The notes under the pieces were generated by a model. It was given only the letters and a program-made list of their open reading frames with translations. It did not search any database and had not been told where the DNA came from. Shown piece after piece: positions 11,060 through 22,439 of a DNA stretch of 64,000 bases (positions are counted from its first letter, which is position 1; the number at the start of each line of letters is the position of its first letter). The position numbers and the translations under genes were made by a program. Origin of the DNA: Neonectria sp. B-13. Its lineage: Eukaryota > Ascomycota > Sordariomycetes > Hypocreales > Nectriaceae. Where the stretch lies: positions 248,001 through 312,000 of the forward strand of contig NOKP01000021.1 in the NCBI GenBank assembly GCA_002682825.1, written 5' to 3'.

Positions 11060-12438
11060 TCATGCTCCCAAACCAGCGGCAAATTTGCGAGCAACCCAGG
11101 CAGCGCCGTGCTCCTCGTACTCTAGTTTTGTCACGGCTAGTTTGTCGATTTGCGAATGGTTTGCTAGGTTGGCACCGCCGTACCATGTGTTGGTGATGGG
11201 GTCCGCTGGTCTCGCAACTCGGACGATGCAGTCGTCAGGGACACGTTGAACAACCTCCTTCTGGAGGCGCTGGATGAACCCATCGAACATGGCGTTGCCA
11301 CCCACGACAACGATATTGGCCAGCATGCTGGGCCAGAGGCCAATGGGGAGCTGATCCAGAGATTCCTGAATCAGGTCGGCCAGACCAGGTTGCCGAATGC
11401 CTCCGTCTGAGGGGCTGAAGATGAGTTCGGGAACCGAGAATCTCTCGTTGCGCAAGGTCAAGGCGTCCTCCTCGGACTGACCGGCCGCCTTTTTTGCCTT
11501 GGAGTGTCGTGAGGGATCGTAATCGCAAATGACGCCCTTCGAGCGAGCATGGAAATCAGGCAGAATGTAGTCCTTTGCAAGGCCACCTCCCGAGACAAAG
11601 TCCGGACGTCGCTCTCCCCGCGTTCCCTTCCAAGACTTTTCCAGGTCGGCCTTGAAATCAGAAGACACATAGCAAGCCATTTCTTTCATCTCGTTGACAA
11701 TGTATGTATCGTTTCGCATATCGAAGTGGCGCAGGGAGATGAGCCTCGTCAGGTAGTTCGTCAAGACCTTGCCACCAACATCGAGCCTCCGAATCGCAGA
11801 CTGCAATGGTCGGCCTTGGAGCAGAGGGGTGATGGTCGTATGGGAGTATCCGGAGTCGATCACAATGACGGCTTCGGAGGGAGTGTTTGCGACAGTGGGA
11901 GCGTCCTTTGGGGTCTGGAAGATGCTCTGGATGTCGTGGTAGGCGTTAAAGGTTGGACCTAGCTCCTGTTAGCTTGTGATGGGCGGCTTGTTAGCTAGAA
12001 ATGCATACCAATTCCGCGGTAGTAGCTGGCGAAACCATATTCCTCGAAAACGATTTGATCGCAGTTCGTTTCCAGCATCGGCAGCCCGTTGGGGGGTTCA
12101 CCCAGAATCAGCCGTGTCCCTGCAGGATCACATTTCATCGGGGCGTTGTCGTCGAAGAATTCATGGTCCCAGACCTCCTTCTGCGCCTCCCAGTTGACGA
12201 TGAAGCCCTTCTCAACCGGCCGACGTAACTGAATCTCGCCAAAGTCGCGGCACTTGTCGAGATCGGAGCCAACATAGACCTTCCGCGCGCGGTCGCGGGC
12301 AATGCAGTTGGGGATGATGCGTGGCTCGTCGATTTCTCCGCCGCGGACGAAGCCGGCCTTTAGGGTGTCGGCGCCATTGTCTAGGACGAGCGCAGTCTTC
12401 GGCGCCTTTGGTGGCGCAGGTTTGGCCCTACGTGCCAT
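11060..12438 (-). CDS. arp6: Actin-related protein Arp6, 442 aa, two exons
   Basis: Nuclear actin-like subunit of the SWR1 chromatin remodeller, which exchanges H2A for H2A.Z. Exons 12438-12009 and 11958-11060; the 50-nt intron 12008-11959 (GTATGC...CTAG) restores YYRGIGPTFNAYHD. Motifs: VLDNGADTLKAGF (actin phosphate-1 loop), IIPNCIARDR, RRPVEKGFIVNWEAQKEVWD (Arp6-typical), VIDSGYSHTTITP (phosphate-2), and VVVGGNAMFDGF (adenosine loop). The length matches yeast Arp6 (438 aa). The start at 12438 gives a lysine/proline-rich lead as in other fungal Arp6; an in-frame ATG at 12483 is possible but adds residues unlike the family. It shares its strand with the NACHT gene about 270 nt upstream. Confidence 0.92.
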
Positions 12439-12704
12439 GGCTTCTTGTAGGATCGTGATGTTGCATGTGAAAGTGGGATGCAAGGAAATCGACTAAAACG
12501 CGAATTCACGTGCGAGTTTGATGACATAAGCCGGCATAAACATGAGGCCATTTGCGCCATCCTCGTATCGTTTAACATGGAGTTACCGAAATATGAGAAG
12601 AGTGTCAACCAAGGAATAAATGGGCTTGAAAACTACATGACCTCTTATGCATTCTTACTCCACTTCTTTCGAGGTACTCTGTGAAAGCCCTTCTACCCTA
12701 GTAT

Positions 12705-15700
12705 TCATGAATTGCGCCCTTGCCTGCCTCGTCCTGCGTAGACTCGTCCTTGTGCCGGCTCGTTGTGCGTCGGTTTAACAATGCGCGCCCAACTGGGTAT
12801 CCCTAACCTTTTCTGAGCTTTGTAGAACCGAATTCGAAACATTTTCTCGTTCTCCAGCCTCCTGCTCTTTTGAGATCCATCAGGGGCGTACCAACAAAAA
12901 CAGTCATTGTGTATCCACATAGCCGCAGCCTCTTCCAAATGACTCGGCCGATGTAGGCAACGTTCCTTGAGGAACCAAGCGATATATATGTCATCTAAAG
13001 ACTCGGCATAGCGGCATAATTCTTGAGGGGTTCGATGCAACCACGCTTTCTTCTCCACGTCTCGTCCAAAAATCCCGACATTGGCAATGTCGCGTAGTAC
13101 CGGTAAGGATAGCACGGGTTGGGAGCAAAGGAGTCGGGCCGCCGTCATACGTATATCATGAGACCATTCCGCTTCTCGGACTCTCTTGGCCAACCGCTCG
13201 ACCACTTGAGATGAGAATGCCACATCTGTCTTCAAAGCTTCGAATACCAATGTCAAGGGTTTCCAATCTGTTGTGCGTTCCACTAGGTCTAACAGCTTCT
13301 CGGTGGCTTCCGCCCGACCCTTAACAGCAGCCACGGCATCATGATCGGGACAAAACCACGGCAACGCCACCAATGTATGCTCGATTTCGGAGATGAAATG
13401 AGCCAGTGTTTCTGGGTCCAATTTTTTCTTGAACCTCAAGACACGCCCAAGGCCAGTGGACACTTTAGGATCCAGCACCATGCTTTCAATGTCGTGCCAC
13501 CAAACGCAGCGATCATCGAAGTGAGGGCCATCCTTAGTTGAAACAAGTTGAAGGAGTACATTAATCGCCTTCCGCCTGCTGCCTGGTGAGGCATCACGAT
13601 AGACGCACAACTGTTTCATCGCCCAATCGAACGGGTCGTCACCAAGCAACCCTAGCCGGACTGGAAACACCAATGCCACATCCAATGGGTACTTCTCAAA
13701 TGCCTTTTGTAGGGATACAAAAACATCGGCATCTATCAAACTTCTGTCTGCAAACTCCTCATCCTGGTTCAGCAATGTGGTCCCTGCGGATAACCGCAAA
13801 GCCTCATTTTCGTGACCTAACAAGCGTGCAAGCGCTCGACAGATGCCTAGAGGAAGTTTCGATCCAAGGAAGTGAAGCTTACTTATCACCATTTTTATAT
13901 CTTCCATAGCGAAACCGTTTGGCGGTGGGCACTCAAGCACTTCCTGTAACTGGGGAAACACAACATCGCGGAGTGCGGGCAGCTTCACCAGGCTGGCAGC
14001 TGTCTGAACCGCGATTGAGCGGTCTTTGGTTCTTAGAAGGTATTGCTGTAGCCTCTCAATGGATTCTGGTTCCAATTGCAACTGCTCGCATCGGGTCAAC
14101 ACTTTAATATAGCAGTCTCGACTTGGTGAGGATCCGCTTTGAGACAAGCCGTCAATAAGGTCGTTAATGGCTTCTCGGGGTAGCGTGGGCACATTATGTA
14201 AAGTTGTGGCCGCAAAGTTCCTACACTCTCCTCCTAGGAGCTTCACTAGGCGTTGAATGGCGGCGGTGGTGCGAAACCTCGGCTTGACCGAGGTCAACCA
14301 GCGATTTGATGGGTGTATAGCCGCCAGCCTGTCAATTATGTCCAGTTCCTCAGTCTCTGAAAACTCCTTGTGTCGGTGCAGTATCTCAGCTACTACTTCG
14401 AGGATGATGTCTGGACAATCTTTGCTCTGAAACATTTGGTGAAGCCGATTGATGGCGCTGGCGGGTAGCGAGGACTGAACCAGGAAGACAGCCGAGATTT
14501 CACGAATCGTAAATTTGTGTGTCTGTTGCTCGATGTAGTTGATTACAAGGTCGCATAGGGCCTCAGACAGATTTGCCCGAGTGAACCACCCGAGGGGCCA
14601 CACCGGCACATTCTTGGACAACTCATGCCCAAGCATATCTCTTAAAATGTCCTCGGGAAAAGCTTGTGCGTTAAAAATCCTTTGACTGTAACCCCGACTA
14701 TCGGGTATAATTTCGAAGTGAAGCCACTCTGAGAGCGCGTCGTGAAGGTGATCGTGTAAAGTCCTGTCCAGGCGGTTCCGACACTCATCAAAGCAGTTCA
14801 TCAATAGATACGCTTGTCGTTTCCCTGTCAGATCTCGGGGCTCTTGTTGCAACAAGTCAAAGAAGGCCTGCAGTTCTTGCGCTTTTAGCAACAAGCCGGC
14901 GACGAACCGCCAGATGACCTCGTAGCGGTGATTATACTTGTTTCTGCCGAGTTGCTCCTCCATGGTATCCCAATGGCTCACTAGGTATGTAGCGGCGAAG
15001 AACTCCTGAAAAGTGAGGTGCAAGAATGTGTACCTTGGCGAGTGTGTGTGGCCAGAATCTATGCGCAGAAATGATAGCTTTTGCAGGCTTTTGTCTAGCC
15101 TAAGAGGCAGCGATGTTGCTGTTTGATGCTCGAGTTCGTTGATTGCGTCCATGATATCTCCGCCCGAAAACTCGACCTTGCCTTGGTCTATTAGCTTGAT
15201 AGCTATTTTGCTAAGAACGTCAATTTCTGCTCGAACTGGACGTTCCAGGCGACGCGAGTCGCGGACTGCATTGACGATTTCCTCGGTCAGCCGTTGCCCG
15301 TCTTCGTGGATGTTCAAGGTCGGAATGTCCTTTCGCCAGAGCTTGGACGCGACAGCCTGGTAAAATTGTGTCATTGTGGGCCGTCTGTCTTCAGTCTCTA
15401 TTTGCGAATAATCTTGTTGCCGCTTGAGTTCGTCCCAGCTGTAGCATAGAATGTCAAGATGGATCGGCACCCGAACCATTTCCTCAACGGCTTGGTTGGC
15501 TTCGACAAACCGCTTGATTCCTGCTGCGTCTTCTTGCGCAACAATGGCGCTGTTTTCCACATAAGCTCCTATGCTCTCCTTTCGAAGGCCAAGTGCCTCT
15601 ATTTCAACATCGACGCCAGTCATTTCGTTGACGCCGAATCTCGATAAGACGATGATATGAGGCTGATCAATCAACTTTATGAGCAAATCGAGCTTCTCAT

Positions 15701-17330
15701 GGGACCATCCTTGGGTTTCGTCCAAGCCATCCAGAATGAGGAGAATCTTGGGAGATGTGGTCGGCTGAGTCTCTTCATTGCGCCCTTGCTTGAGAATCAA
15801 CTGGCTGAGCTTAGTCGCAAACTCGCGCCCTCTTGGCTCAAGTTTGAATAGCTCATCAAAGAGAAGTTGTCCCAGATCGCTCGTGTGCTCCATTTTCCTC
15901 AACGGTAAGCGGACCACAAAGTCGTACCGGTGGCGAAGATCCTTGTGGCAACTGTATTCATACATGATGCGCTTGCTCAAAGTAGTCTTCCCGATTCCTG
16001 GTGGGCCCTTGATCATAATTCGCTGTGGACGGGTGTGGTGCCCCCGTCCTAGCTCTCTTGGCTCAAACAATTCATGTATTGTAACCACCTGCCTCGATTC
16101 AGGGTTTCTGCTCCCATTCGACTCGCTCTGCTGTGTCCGTCCCCCATCTGATCGTGGTATCACAGCGAGATCAATGTCTCTCGAGTCTCCTGGCAGTGTC
16201 TTTCCCGATATCATCTTGATAGAAAGGCAAGCTAGGAGAGAGTGTAGGTTCAAGGCCTTTCTGATAGCATCATCGGAGATGACTCTCTCCACTTGCTTGT
16301 ACTGAGGAGAGTCAATCAGTTTTCGCAGGGTCTGTAGGGTTATGACTTCACACTCTTGGTGATACTGAGCTGAGTCCTGCTGTCCCTTATTTTCCAACAA
16401 CGCGACGCAGTTGTCAAAGCAGGTGGCAAAGGCTTCAATAAGTGGCCTGTCAAACCCGAATCCTTCAAGCCTCAGCAAGACCTCGAATAAGCTCTTATAT
16501 CGGCTGACCCGACTCCCCTCGTCGACCTGAACTCGAAGTAAAGTTTCTTTGCTGTCAAGAAGCTCTCTGAGGCCGCTGTCGTGATCGTCGCATAAAAGCA
16601 CTGGGATAATCCCCGGCGATGCTTTGCGTTTGGCTCTGAACTCCAAAAGCGCCAGCTCTGTAAGCACATGATGAAAAGCTTTCTTCATCGTCTTTGAGTA
16701 TTCCGACCGAACGAGGCCCAACCTTTCAGGTATATGCTGCCTCCACCGCTCATGTTCTTCCAGCCTCATGTCGTCTCGACGAATGTTGTTCAGCTTTTCG
16801 AGGTCATTTTCAAGCGTCTCGCAGGTTCCCACTAAAGCCTGAGTGAAAGTCATGCCATCGTCTGACTGGTAGCGCTTCTCGTCTCGAACATACTCTCCCA
16901 GCAATTTGGAGCCAAAAACGAGTACCTGGTCGACGTGGCGGTCATCCCAGTCTTTGGGCAACAGGCAGAGCTGGTTGATCAAGATGTCGTTACTTGCGCC
17001 CGAGATCTCAGGTTTGCGACCATAATGCAGTCCATGAGGCGACCTGTCTGAATACACGTCGAAGCAAAGTTTTTTGAACCAGGAGATGAACTCTCTGACG
17101 AGGTCTGCGTTGGCCTCGTACTGGGGCAAATCGGGATTGTCGTGTGCGTAAATGATGAAGAACTTCGGTGACGAGCGGTATAGCCCAAGCTCAGCTAAAA
17201 GCTCCAGGATTCTTATAAACCGTTCGCGAATCAAGGTTTCATGGTGGTCTAAGGCCTGGTGTCAGATGCAAACACGAAATTCGGACATGTAACCACACTC
17301 ACCTTTGATTGATAAAACGGCAGGGGCCAT
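12705..17330 (-). CDS. NACHT-domain STAND protein (fungal NLR) with TIR/SEFIR-like N-terminus, 1523 aa
   Basis: Candidate signal-transducing NLR of the fungal incompatibility/immunity type. A 28-nt first exon (17330-17303) joins exon 2 (17248-12705) across a 54-nt intron (17302-17249, GTGAGT...TTAG), giving MAPAVLSIKDHHETLIRERF. Residues about 28-250 look like a TIR/SEFIR-type fold: KFFIIYAHDN strand, a helix ending in FDVYSDRSP, VDQVLVFGSKLLGEYV, then HHVLTELALLEFR and IIPVLL. The NACHT follows: Walker A GPPGIGKTTL near residue 422, Walker B ILLILDGLDE near 511, and FLHLTFQEFFAA near 753. The C-terminal half (about 850-1430) is helical and looks HEAT/ARM-like, without high-identity repeats. 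The ORF is intact. GC appears lower than in neighbouring genes. The NACHT assignment is firm; the N-terminal fold and the function are inference. Confidence 0.88.
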
Positions 17331-18873
17331 GGTCAGCTGAATGGGTTAGGGTGGATGGTGAAATTAGGCTGTTTAGTGGTTTCCAAACTATCCAGTCGTG
17401 TTGATGATGGCTTTTAGTTGAACCGAGTTGTGGTCAATCATCCGCCGTATCTCGGTGCAAATTAGACACAAGAGTGAAGGAACTCAAAGGAACAGGAATA
17501 GTGGGAAGGCGGGCTGTCGATGAGACTCTCGTTTGCGTAGTAAGCCGGGCGCATATTTTCAGCTCCCAAGGCAACCTTCATACTCAATCCCGCGTTCAGT
17601 ATGCCTTGCCATGCCTAGATCTGCAAGTTTATCACCACTGGAGTAGCTGGATTAGCGCCACCAACAAAATGTTTCAGCTATCAAGGGTCAGTGATTGGAT
17701 ATCACAATCACAGCCTGATGGCAAATCGGAAGAGAGCATATGGAAAGTACAAAGTATCTATGTATAGAATAAGGCACCCAATCACTTGTATGGTCATTCG
17801 TATGACCGCGTTAGTGCTGACCACATGCATAAAACCGAGGAATGAGGAGAGAAGAGACGAAAGGTTGGTAGGTAGCTCCTCGAGTCTTGAAGCGCTTCGA
17901 AATGGCTGCAACGAACGAATTCCCAAGCCAGCGGTAAAACTCTGGCGAACTCTTATTGCTGCTTCTACTTATCAGTAAGGATGGATGCTATACAACAAGT
18001 CACTGCTCAGTTGTGTTGTTTAGGGCCTACGTCCAGCCTTCGAAATTACTCCCGCGGATTATATGACGCCTGTCGCTTTCTCCTTCGGATAATACTCCGC
18101 AGTCATGAGATAGCTGTAGAAGTTCGTCCTGGTCCAGAGGCGACTGGACTGGCTGACGAAGAACTATTACGGGGCACTGGCTTAGATGATCACGGTCCTC
18201 TCCGAGTGTTATTAAGTATGGATATCTTCACTCTTGCGAACGAGGACACGTCTCTGGAATCTATCGTGTCTGGATCTTAGTCTGAGTACCATCGCACCCA
18301 AGATGGGCATCTCCGTCATTCTGTGAACTCTCGGTGGCAACTGGGCCATCTTCCTTATTACGGCCACTAGTACTATATTTGAACCAAAAAGACCGAGAAA
18401 ACCAAGACAGTGTGCCCTACAAAAGGCAACGTCCACCCGCATGTCATAGTGACGGTGCATAGCAGCGAAGTATGATGCCTGTATATGCTTGTTGATCTGC
18501 GTTTCCGGTCTTGAACCGCACATTTGTTCCTGGTGTTGGTTGGGCGGCTCGATTTGGGTGGATGTTACGATATCCAAAGGTTGAGCAACGGCACCTAGGT
18601 AGCTTTCACTTACTACTTACCTGAATATGTAAAGAACAGTATTCCCTCCGTTATTGCCTGTACTAGCAGCTACGTTTACTTCTTGTTCGTTTCCACTAAA
18701 GGCTTACGGCAATTGCCCAGCAAACCTTGCGACTGTAGAGCTCTCCACCGAGGATGAGAGTTCCTCCTTAACCACAAACCAAGCTTCAAAATAAGCATGG
18801 GGAATTTCAACGATTATAGGAAGATCGCCATGAATGATTCATTCATCAATTCACTCAGAAATGTAGAGATTAT
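17331..18873. other. Promoter side of the NACHT gene; no gene recognised
   Basis: About 1.5 kb of moderately AT-rich DNA with only short ORFs on both strands and no recognisable domain. It contains the NACHT promoter on the left and the 3' end of the beta-lactamase-like gene on the right. Confidence 0.5.
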
Positions 18874-20775
18874 CTAAGACGGAACCAGAACCCCTGATCT
18901 TAGAAATGGAATCTCCAAACCCACAACCTCACCATCCTCGTCCATATCAATCAAGATCCGATCAAGAGGCTCACCGCCGTAGTGAACCCAGTCCCCGATA
19001 GTCCAAGTCATACAGTTCTGATCCTCCAATCCGCGCCCGGGAAGATCCGTTTTGAAGCTGGACGAGATGTCCGGCCACAGATGCCAGACCTCGCGGCTCA
19101 CCGACTTGCCGTCGAGGGTGCTATTCTCAAAGAGCTGTGTCGGGAAGATCCGAACGGTTGGGCCGATCTTGGGGAGAAAATCTCCCATCGTCACGCCCCA
19201 GATGTCTATAAGGGCAGTGACGATATCTGATCCGTTGCGCTGGAGCGAGGATAGCACGAGGGAGTCTTCATCTTGGACCAAAGATGCCTCGATGGGGGCA
19301 TCAGTCTCTTCACGAGATGTAAAATTGCCCTCGAACTTTTTCGCCTGGTCTCTGGAAACTCTGTCAACAGCGGGTATGAACGTCGATAGCATGGCATCCG
19401 TGAGAATTGGCGCGGCTTGCATTGGCCCTGCCGTCAAAATCAGCACGGCAATGCCGTAGTCGTCCGCGAGGCTCAATTGGCTCCTATAAGCAACAGCACC
19501 GCCACTCTTCCCGCAGATAGTCACAGGATGGGGATGATCCGTAGTCAAATCAAAAGGACGGAGAATCTCCCAAGGCATGCCGCTCATGGTGTAAGGACCG
19601 CCCGCGAAGGAGACTGGCTTCAGCCACGCGTTGATCTCGGTTGGAGTCAGATTCAGGCTTCGCGAGAGAAGGGCATGGGAAAATATGCTCAGGTCTGAAA
19701 CGGAAGATACAAGGCCGCCAGCACTATTATCCCATTGTTAGCTTTGTTTCGAGATTATTATTCCGTGCAATGGTGGTCTCTTACGGGGCGTTCTTCCCAT
19801 AATCGCCGCCCCAGCTACTCTCAATCGGAGGAATGACAGCCTTGTCATCGTCTCCTGGCGAGGGAAACGTGTTCTTCAAGTTCAAGGGATCGGAAAGCAT
19901 TTCTTGCACGAGTTGCGTGTAGCTCTTGCCGGTGAATTCCTCGAGAGCCATTCCTAAGATGACAAAGGCAGCGTTGGAGGAGGCAGGGCGCTCCATGGGA
20001 GCGGTGACGGGGTATGATTTGATCATTCCGTCAAGAAGTTCTGAGACTACCGGTCAGCAGGTTTTATATCTTCCGTGCTTCTTATCGCTTACATTGGTCG
20101 GAGCATCCTTTGTTGAGTCCGGCAACTCCGCAAGGAGGATAATCGCTGCCATCGATCGGTGGAAGCCCATAGGCAAGGAAGACTTCCTTAAGATAGTAGT
20201 ACTCAGAAAAGCCGGCTATCTTCTGTCAACTAAGCTCATACTCGGGAAATTTATAACGTACAGTTCGCTGGTATGCCACCAAGATACGACGCCAGCATTC
20301 TCGGAGTAACATCCTCCCAGGGGATCGTCGAGTTTGGGTCGCTGAGGGGAGGAAGAAGCTCAGCAACTGGAGCGTCCAAGTCGATACCGCTCTTGAGAAG
20401 AACATAGACCGAGACGACTTTTGAGATAGAGCCAATGAGGTACTGAGAGTTTCGGTCCAAGTCCTCAGTTCCTCGGGTGTTTCCCGAGGCGAGGTGGTGG
20501 TATTCCCAGATTGGAACCCCGGGGTCGTCTTGATCGGCGCTGATGACGGCCAGCGAGAAAGAAACGTTCTCAACAGGCCAACCCGCCTCAATTGACCCGG
20601 AAACAGCGTCGTTGAGAGTTTGGGTCAAGTTGGAGGCTGCGGTTTGGAAGATTGGGGCCTCTGACAGACAGGTCGGCCTTGGCACGACAGGTCCTTCAGG
20701 TCGACAGTTGAGTACTGCCATCGCAACCGACGGGGCCAAGGATAGGAAAGAAGCCAGTGCAATGTAGGAAATCAT
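18874..20775 (-). CDS. Secreted beta-lactamase-like (S12/LACTB family) protein 1, 582 aa, four exons
   Basis: Serine beta-lactamase/penicillin-binding-fold hydrolase or transesterase of a fungal secreted family; substrate unknown. Exons 20775-20262, 20215-20093, 20046-19785 and 19723-18874; introns of 46, 46 and 61 nt begin GTACGT, GTAAGC and GTAAGA. The first 20 residues form a signal peptide (MISYIALASFLSLAPSVAMA). The nucleophile motif is S116-I-S-K119. The second motif reads S235-S-N237, where the family has Y-x-N, so the catalytic tyrosine appears lost. The third motif is CGKSG in exon 4. A TATAAG box lies at 20841-20846, 66 nt before the ATG. Introns 1 and 3 sit at the same positions and phases as the two introns of the paralogue at 56981. 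Tandem AG acceptors make introns 1 and 2 uncertain by a few bases; the chosen sites are the ones that keep the frame. Confidence 0.85.
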
Positions 20776-21251
20776 TTTGATTGTATAAAGTCCATTGATG
20801 AGTTTATGGTAAACATTGTCGTAAGTAGGCCGTCTTCTGACTTATACCGACAACACTTAATGCCTTTCCCGGTAACAGAAGCTAGACCATGTTCTAGCGT
20901 TCTAAAGGAAACCGAAATACGATGTATAAATGGAAATGATAGACATAGCTAGAGGTGTCTCAGGGCTCTGGTTGGCTGCGCATTCTGGCTGACAGTGTGG
21001 CGTTGCGCTATCTACGGGTGTAGATCTTCAACGCGAGATACGATGCGCAGGTCCACAGTTTGTAACCAACGAGAGAGAAGATTTGACGTTGGCGGTGGTT
21101 GATCTCTTGTCTGGCCATGCTCAATAAGTCAGAATGTCAAGATGACGGCACATTCTCTGACAGCTCTAATGTTACACAAACACCGGCAAGACGCGAAGAG
21201 CAAGCAGATTACGACATGCAAATGGTTGAATTACTGTACCGTCCCTACGGG
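20776..21251. other. Intergenic region upstream of beta-lactamase-like gene 1
   Basis: About 480 nt carrying the TATAAG box at 20841-20846 and the 3' flank of the ARA2-like gene. No ORF worth annotating. Confidence 0.5.
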
Positions 21252-22439
21252 CTACATTTTGGGCGTGTCTCTAACGCTGGGTATCAAACCCCACCTTTCC
21301 GCGATGGCATCACGAGGGAACGTCCCCGCGGCCGACCTAGAACGCGTGTTTACAAACAACGGACCGCCACTCTCCCAGGCGTAGCCCCTCCACTGCCCCA
21401 GGCTGGGCCACATCTTTTCGCTTACGATCCGGGCGATCTTGGTCCTCTGCGCCGCTCGCTGGTCGGCCTCGCCCGTCAGGCCGGCCACGCTGCTCCAGAG
21501 CGACCACGTCTCCTCCAACTCGGCGACGCTGGACACGCCCATGACGCTGACGCCCAGGCGGATGTCGGCGCCGCCCCGGCCTGCGTTGGGGACCAGCTTG
21601 GTGCCGAACGGAGCGCCGATGCGCGCCCAATTATCCAGCGCCCAGCGGATCGACACTTCCTCGAGGTGCTCGCCGTCGTCGCGCGCAATATCGGCGAGGC
21701 GGCTACAGGCGTCACGCAGTTCCTGTGGCGCGGGATGCCATGAGCGCATAGGGCTGTTGTCGACACCGCGGGTGGTCAGCAGCCCCATGCTCAACATGCT
21801 GGCATTGAGCACACACTCAACGCCGGCGTTGCGGAAGCGGTCCAGGAGGTGCTGCTCGCCGAGCTGGCTGTTCTGGACGCAGAAGTGGCTGTAGGACAGG
21901 ACGGCGTCGAGGGGCTCGCCCGTCTCGCGCAGGATCATCTCGGCCAGCGACACCAGAGTCTCGACGGGGTAGCCGCTGATGCCGACATAGCGGATCAGGC
22001 CCTGGTCCCGGAGGACGCGCAGCTCGGTGACGGCAGCCAGGACCTCCTGCGGGGAGACGAACTCGACGTCGTGGGTGTACACCAGATCAAGATAGGGAGT
22101 GCTGAGGCGCTCGAGGCTGCGACAGATGCTGTAGCGGATGTAGGCGGGGGAGTAGTCGAACTCGTCGCCGGCGATGCGGCCGGCCTTTGTGATGAGGAAA
22201 TATCCCTCTCGCGGCGGGGGCGGGGTCAGCTTGCGCAGGGCGTCGCCGAGGAGCAGCTCCGAGGGGCCGTAGTAGGGCGACGTGTCGAAGCCGAGGATGT
22301 TGTGGGCGAGGGCGCGGCCGACGATTTCCGTGTAGGGCATGTGCGTGGGATCCGGGTGGTACTGGGTGTTGAAGGTGGCGGTGCCGAGGATGAGGGGAGG
22401 GAGGACCTCGGAGAGAGGTTTTCGCGATGATAGGGCCAT
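21252..22439 (-). CDS. ARA2: Aldo/keto reductase, D-arabinose 1-dehydrogenase (Ara2-like), 395 aa
   Basis: Cytosolic NAD-dependent oxidation of D-arabinose to the lactone, the penultimate step of D-erythroascorbate synthesis in fungi. Single exon. The AKR tetrad is visible: Asp and Tyr in GFDTSPYYGPSE, Lys in LITKAGRI, His in VYTHDVEF. LPPLILGTATFN near the N-terminus and IRYVGISGYPVETL are characteristic of the Ara2 branch rather than general AKRs. The ORF is open further upstream, but the ATG at 22439 (MALSSRKPLSEVLPP) gives the family's usual N-terminus and length; the longer form would add a basic, low-complexity lead. The C-terminal extension is plausible for filamentous fungi. The substrate assignment is by family resemblance. 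Confidence 0.85.
   Translation of the reverse strand: MALSSRKPLSEVLPPLILGTATFNTQYHPDPTHMPYTEIVGRALAHNILGFDTSPYYGPSELLLGDALRKLTPPPPREGYFLITKAGRIAGDEFDYSPAYIRYSICRSLERLSTPYLDLVYTHDVEFVSPQEVLAAVTELRVLRDQGLIRYVGISGYPVETLVSLAEMILRETGEPLDAVLSYSHFCVQNSQLGEQHLLDRFRNAGVECVLNASMLSMGLLTTRGVDNSPMRSWHPAPQELRDACSRLADIARDDGEHLEEVSIRWALDNWARIGAPFGTKLVPNAGRGGADIRLGVSVMGVSSVAELEETWSLWSSVAGLTGEADQRAAQRTKIARIVSEKMWPSLGQWRGYAWESGGPLFVNTRSRSAAGTFPRDAIAERWGLIPSVRDTPKM

Noticed and set aside
12705..17330. NLR plus neighbours as a multi-gene defence cluster
   Set aside because: ARP6, ARA2-like and the beta-lactamase-like gene have independent known or enzymatic roles; no HET, HeLo, patatin or effector gene adjoins the NLR, so a cluster is not supported.
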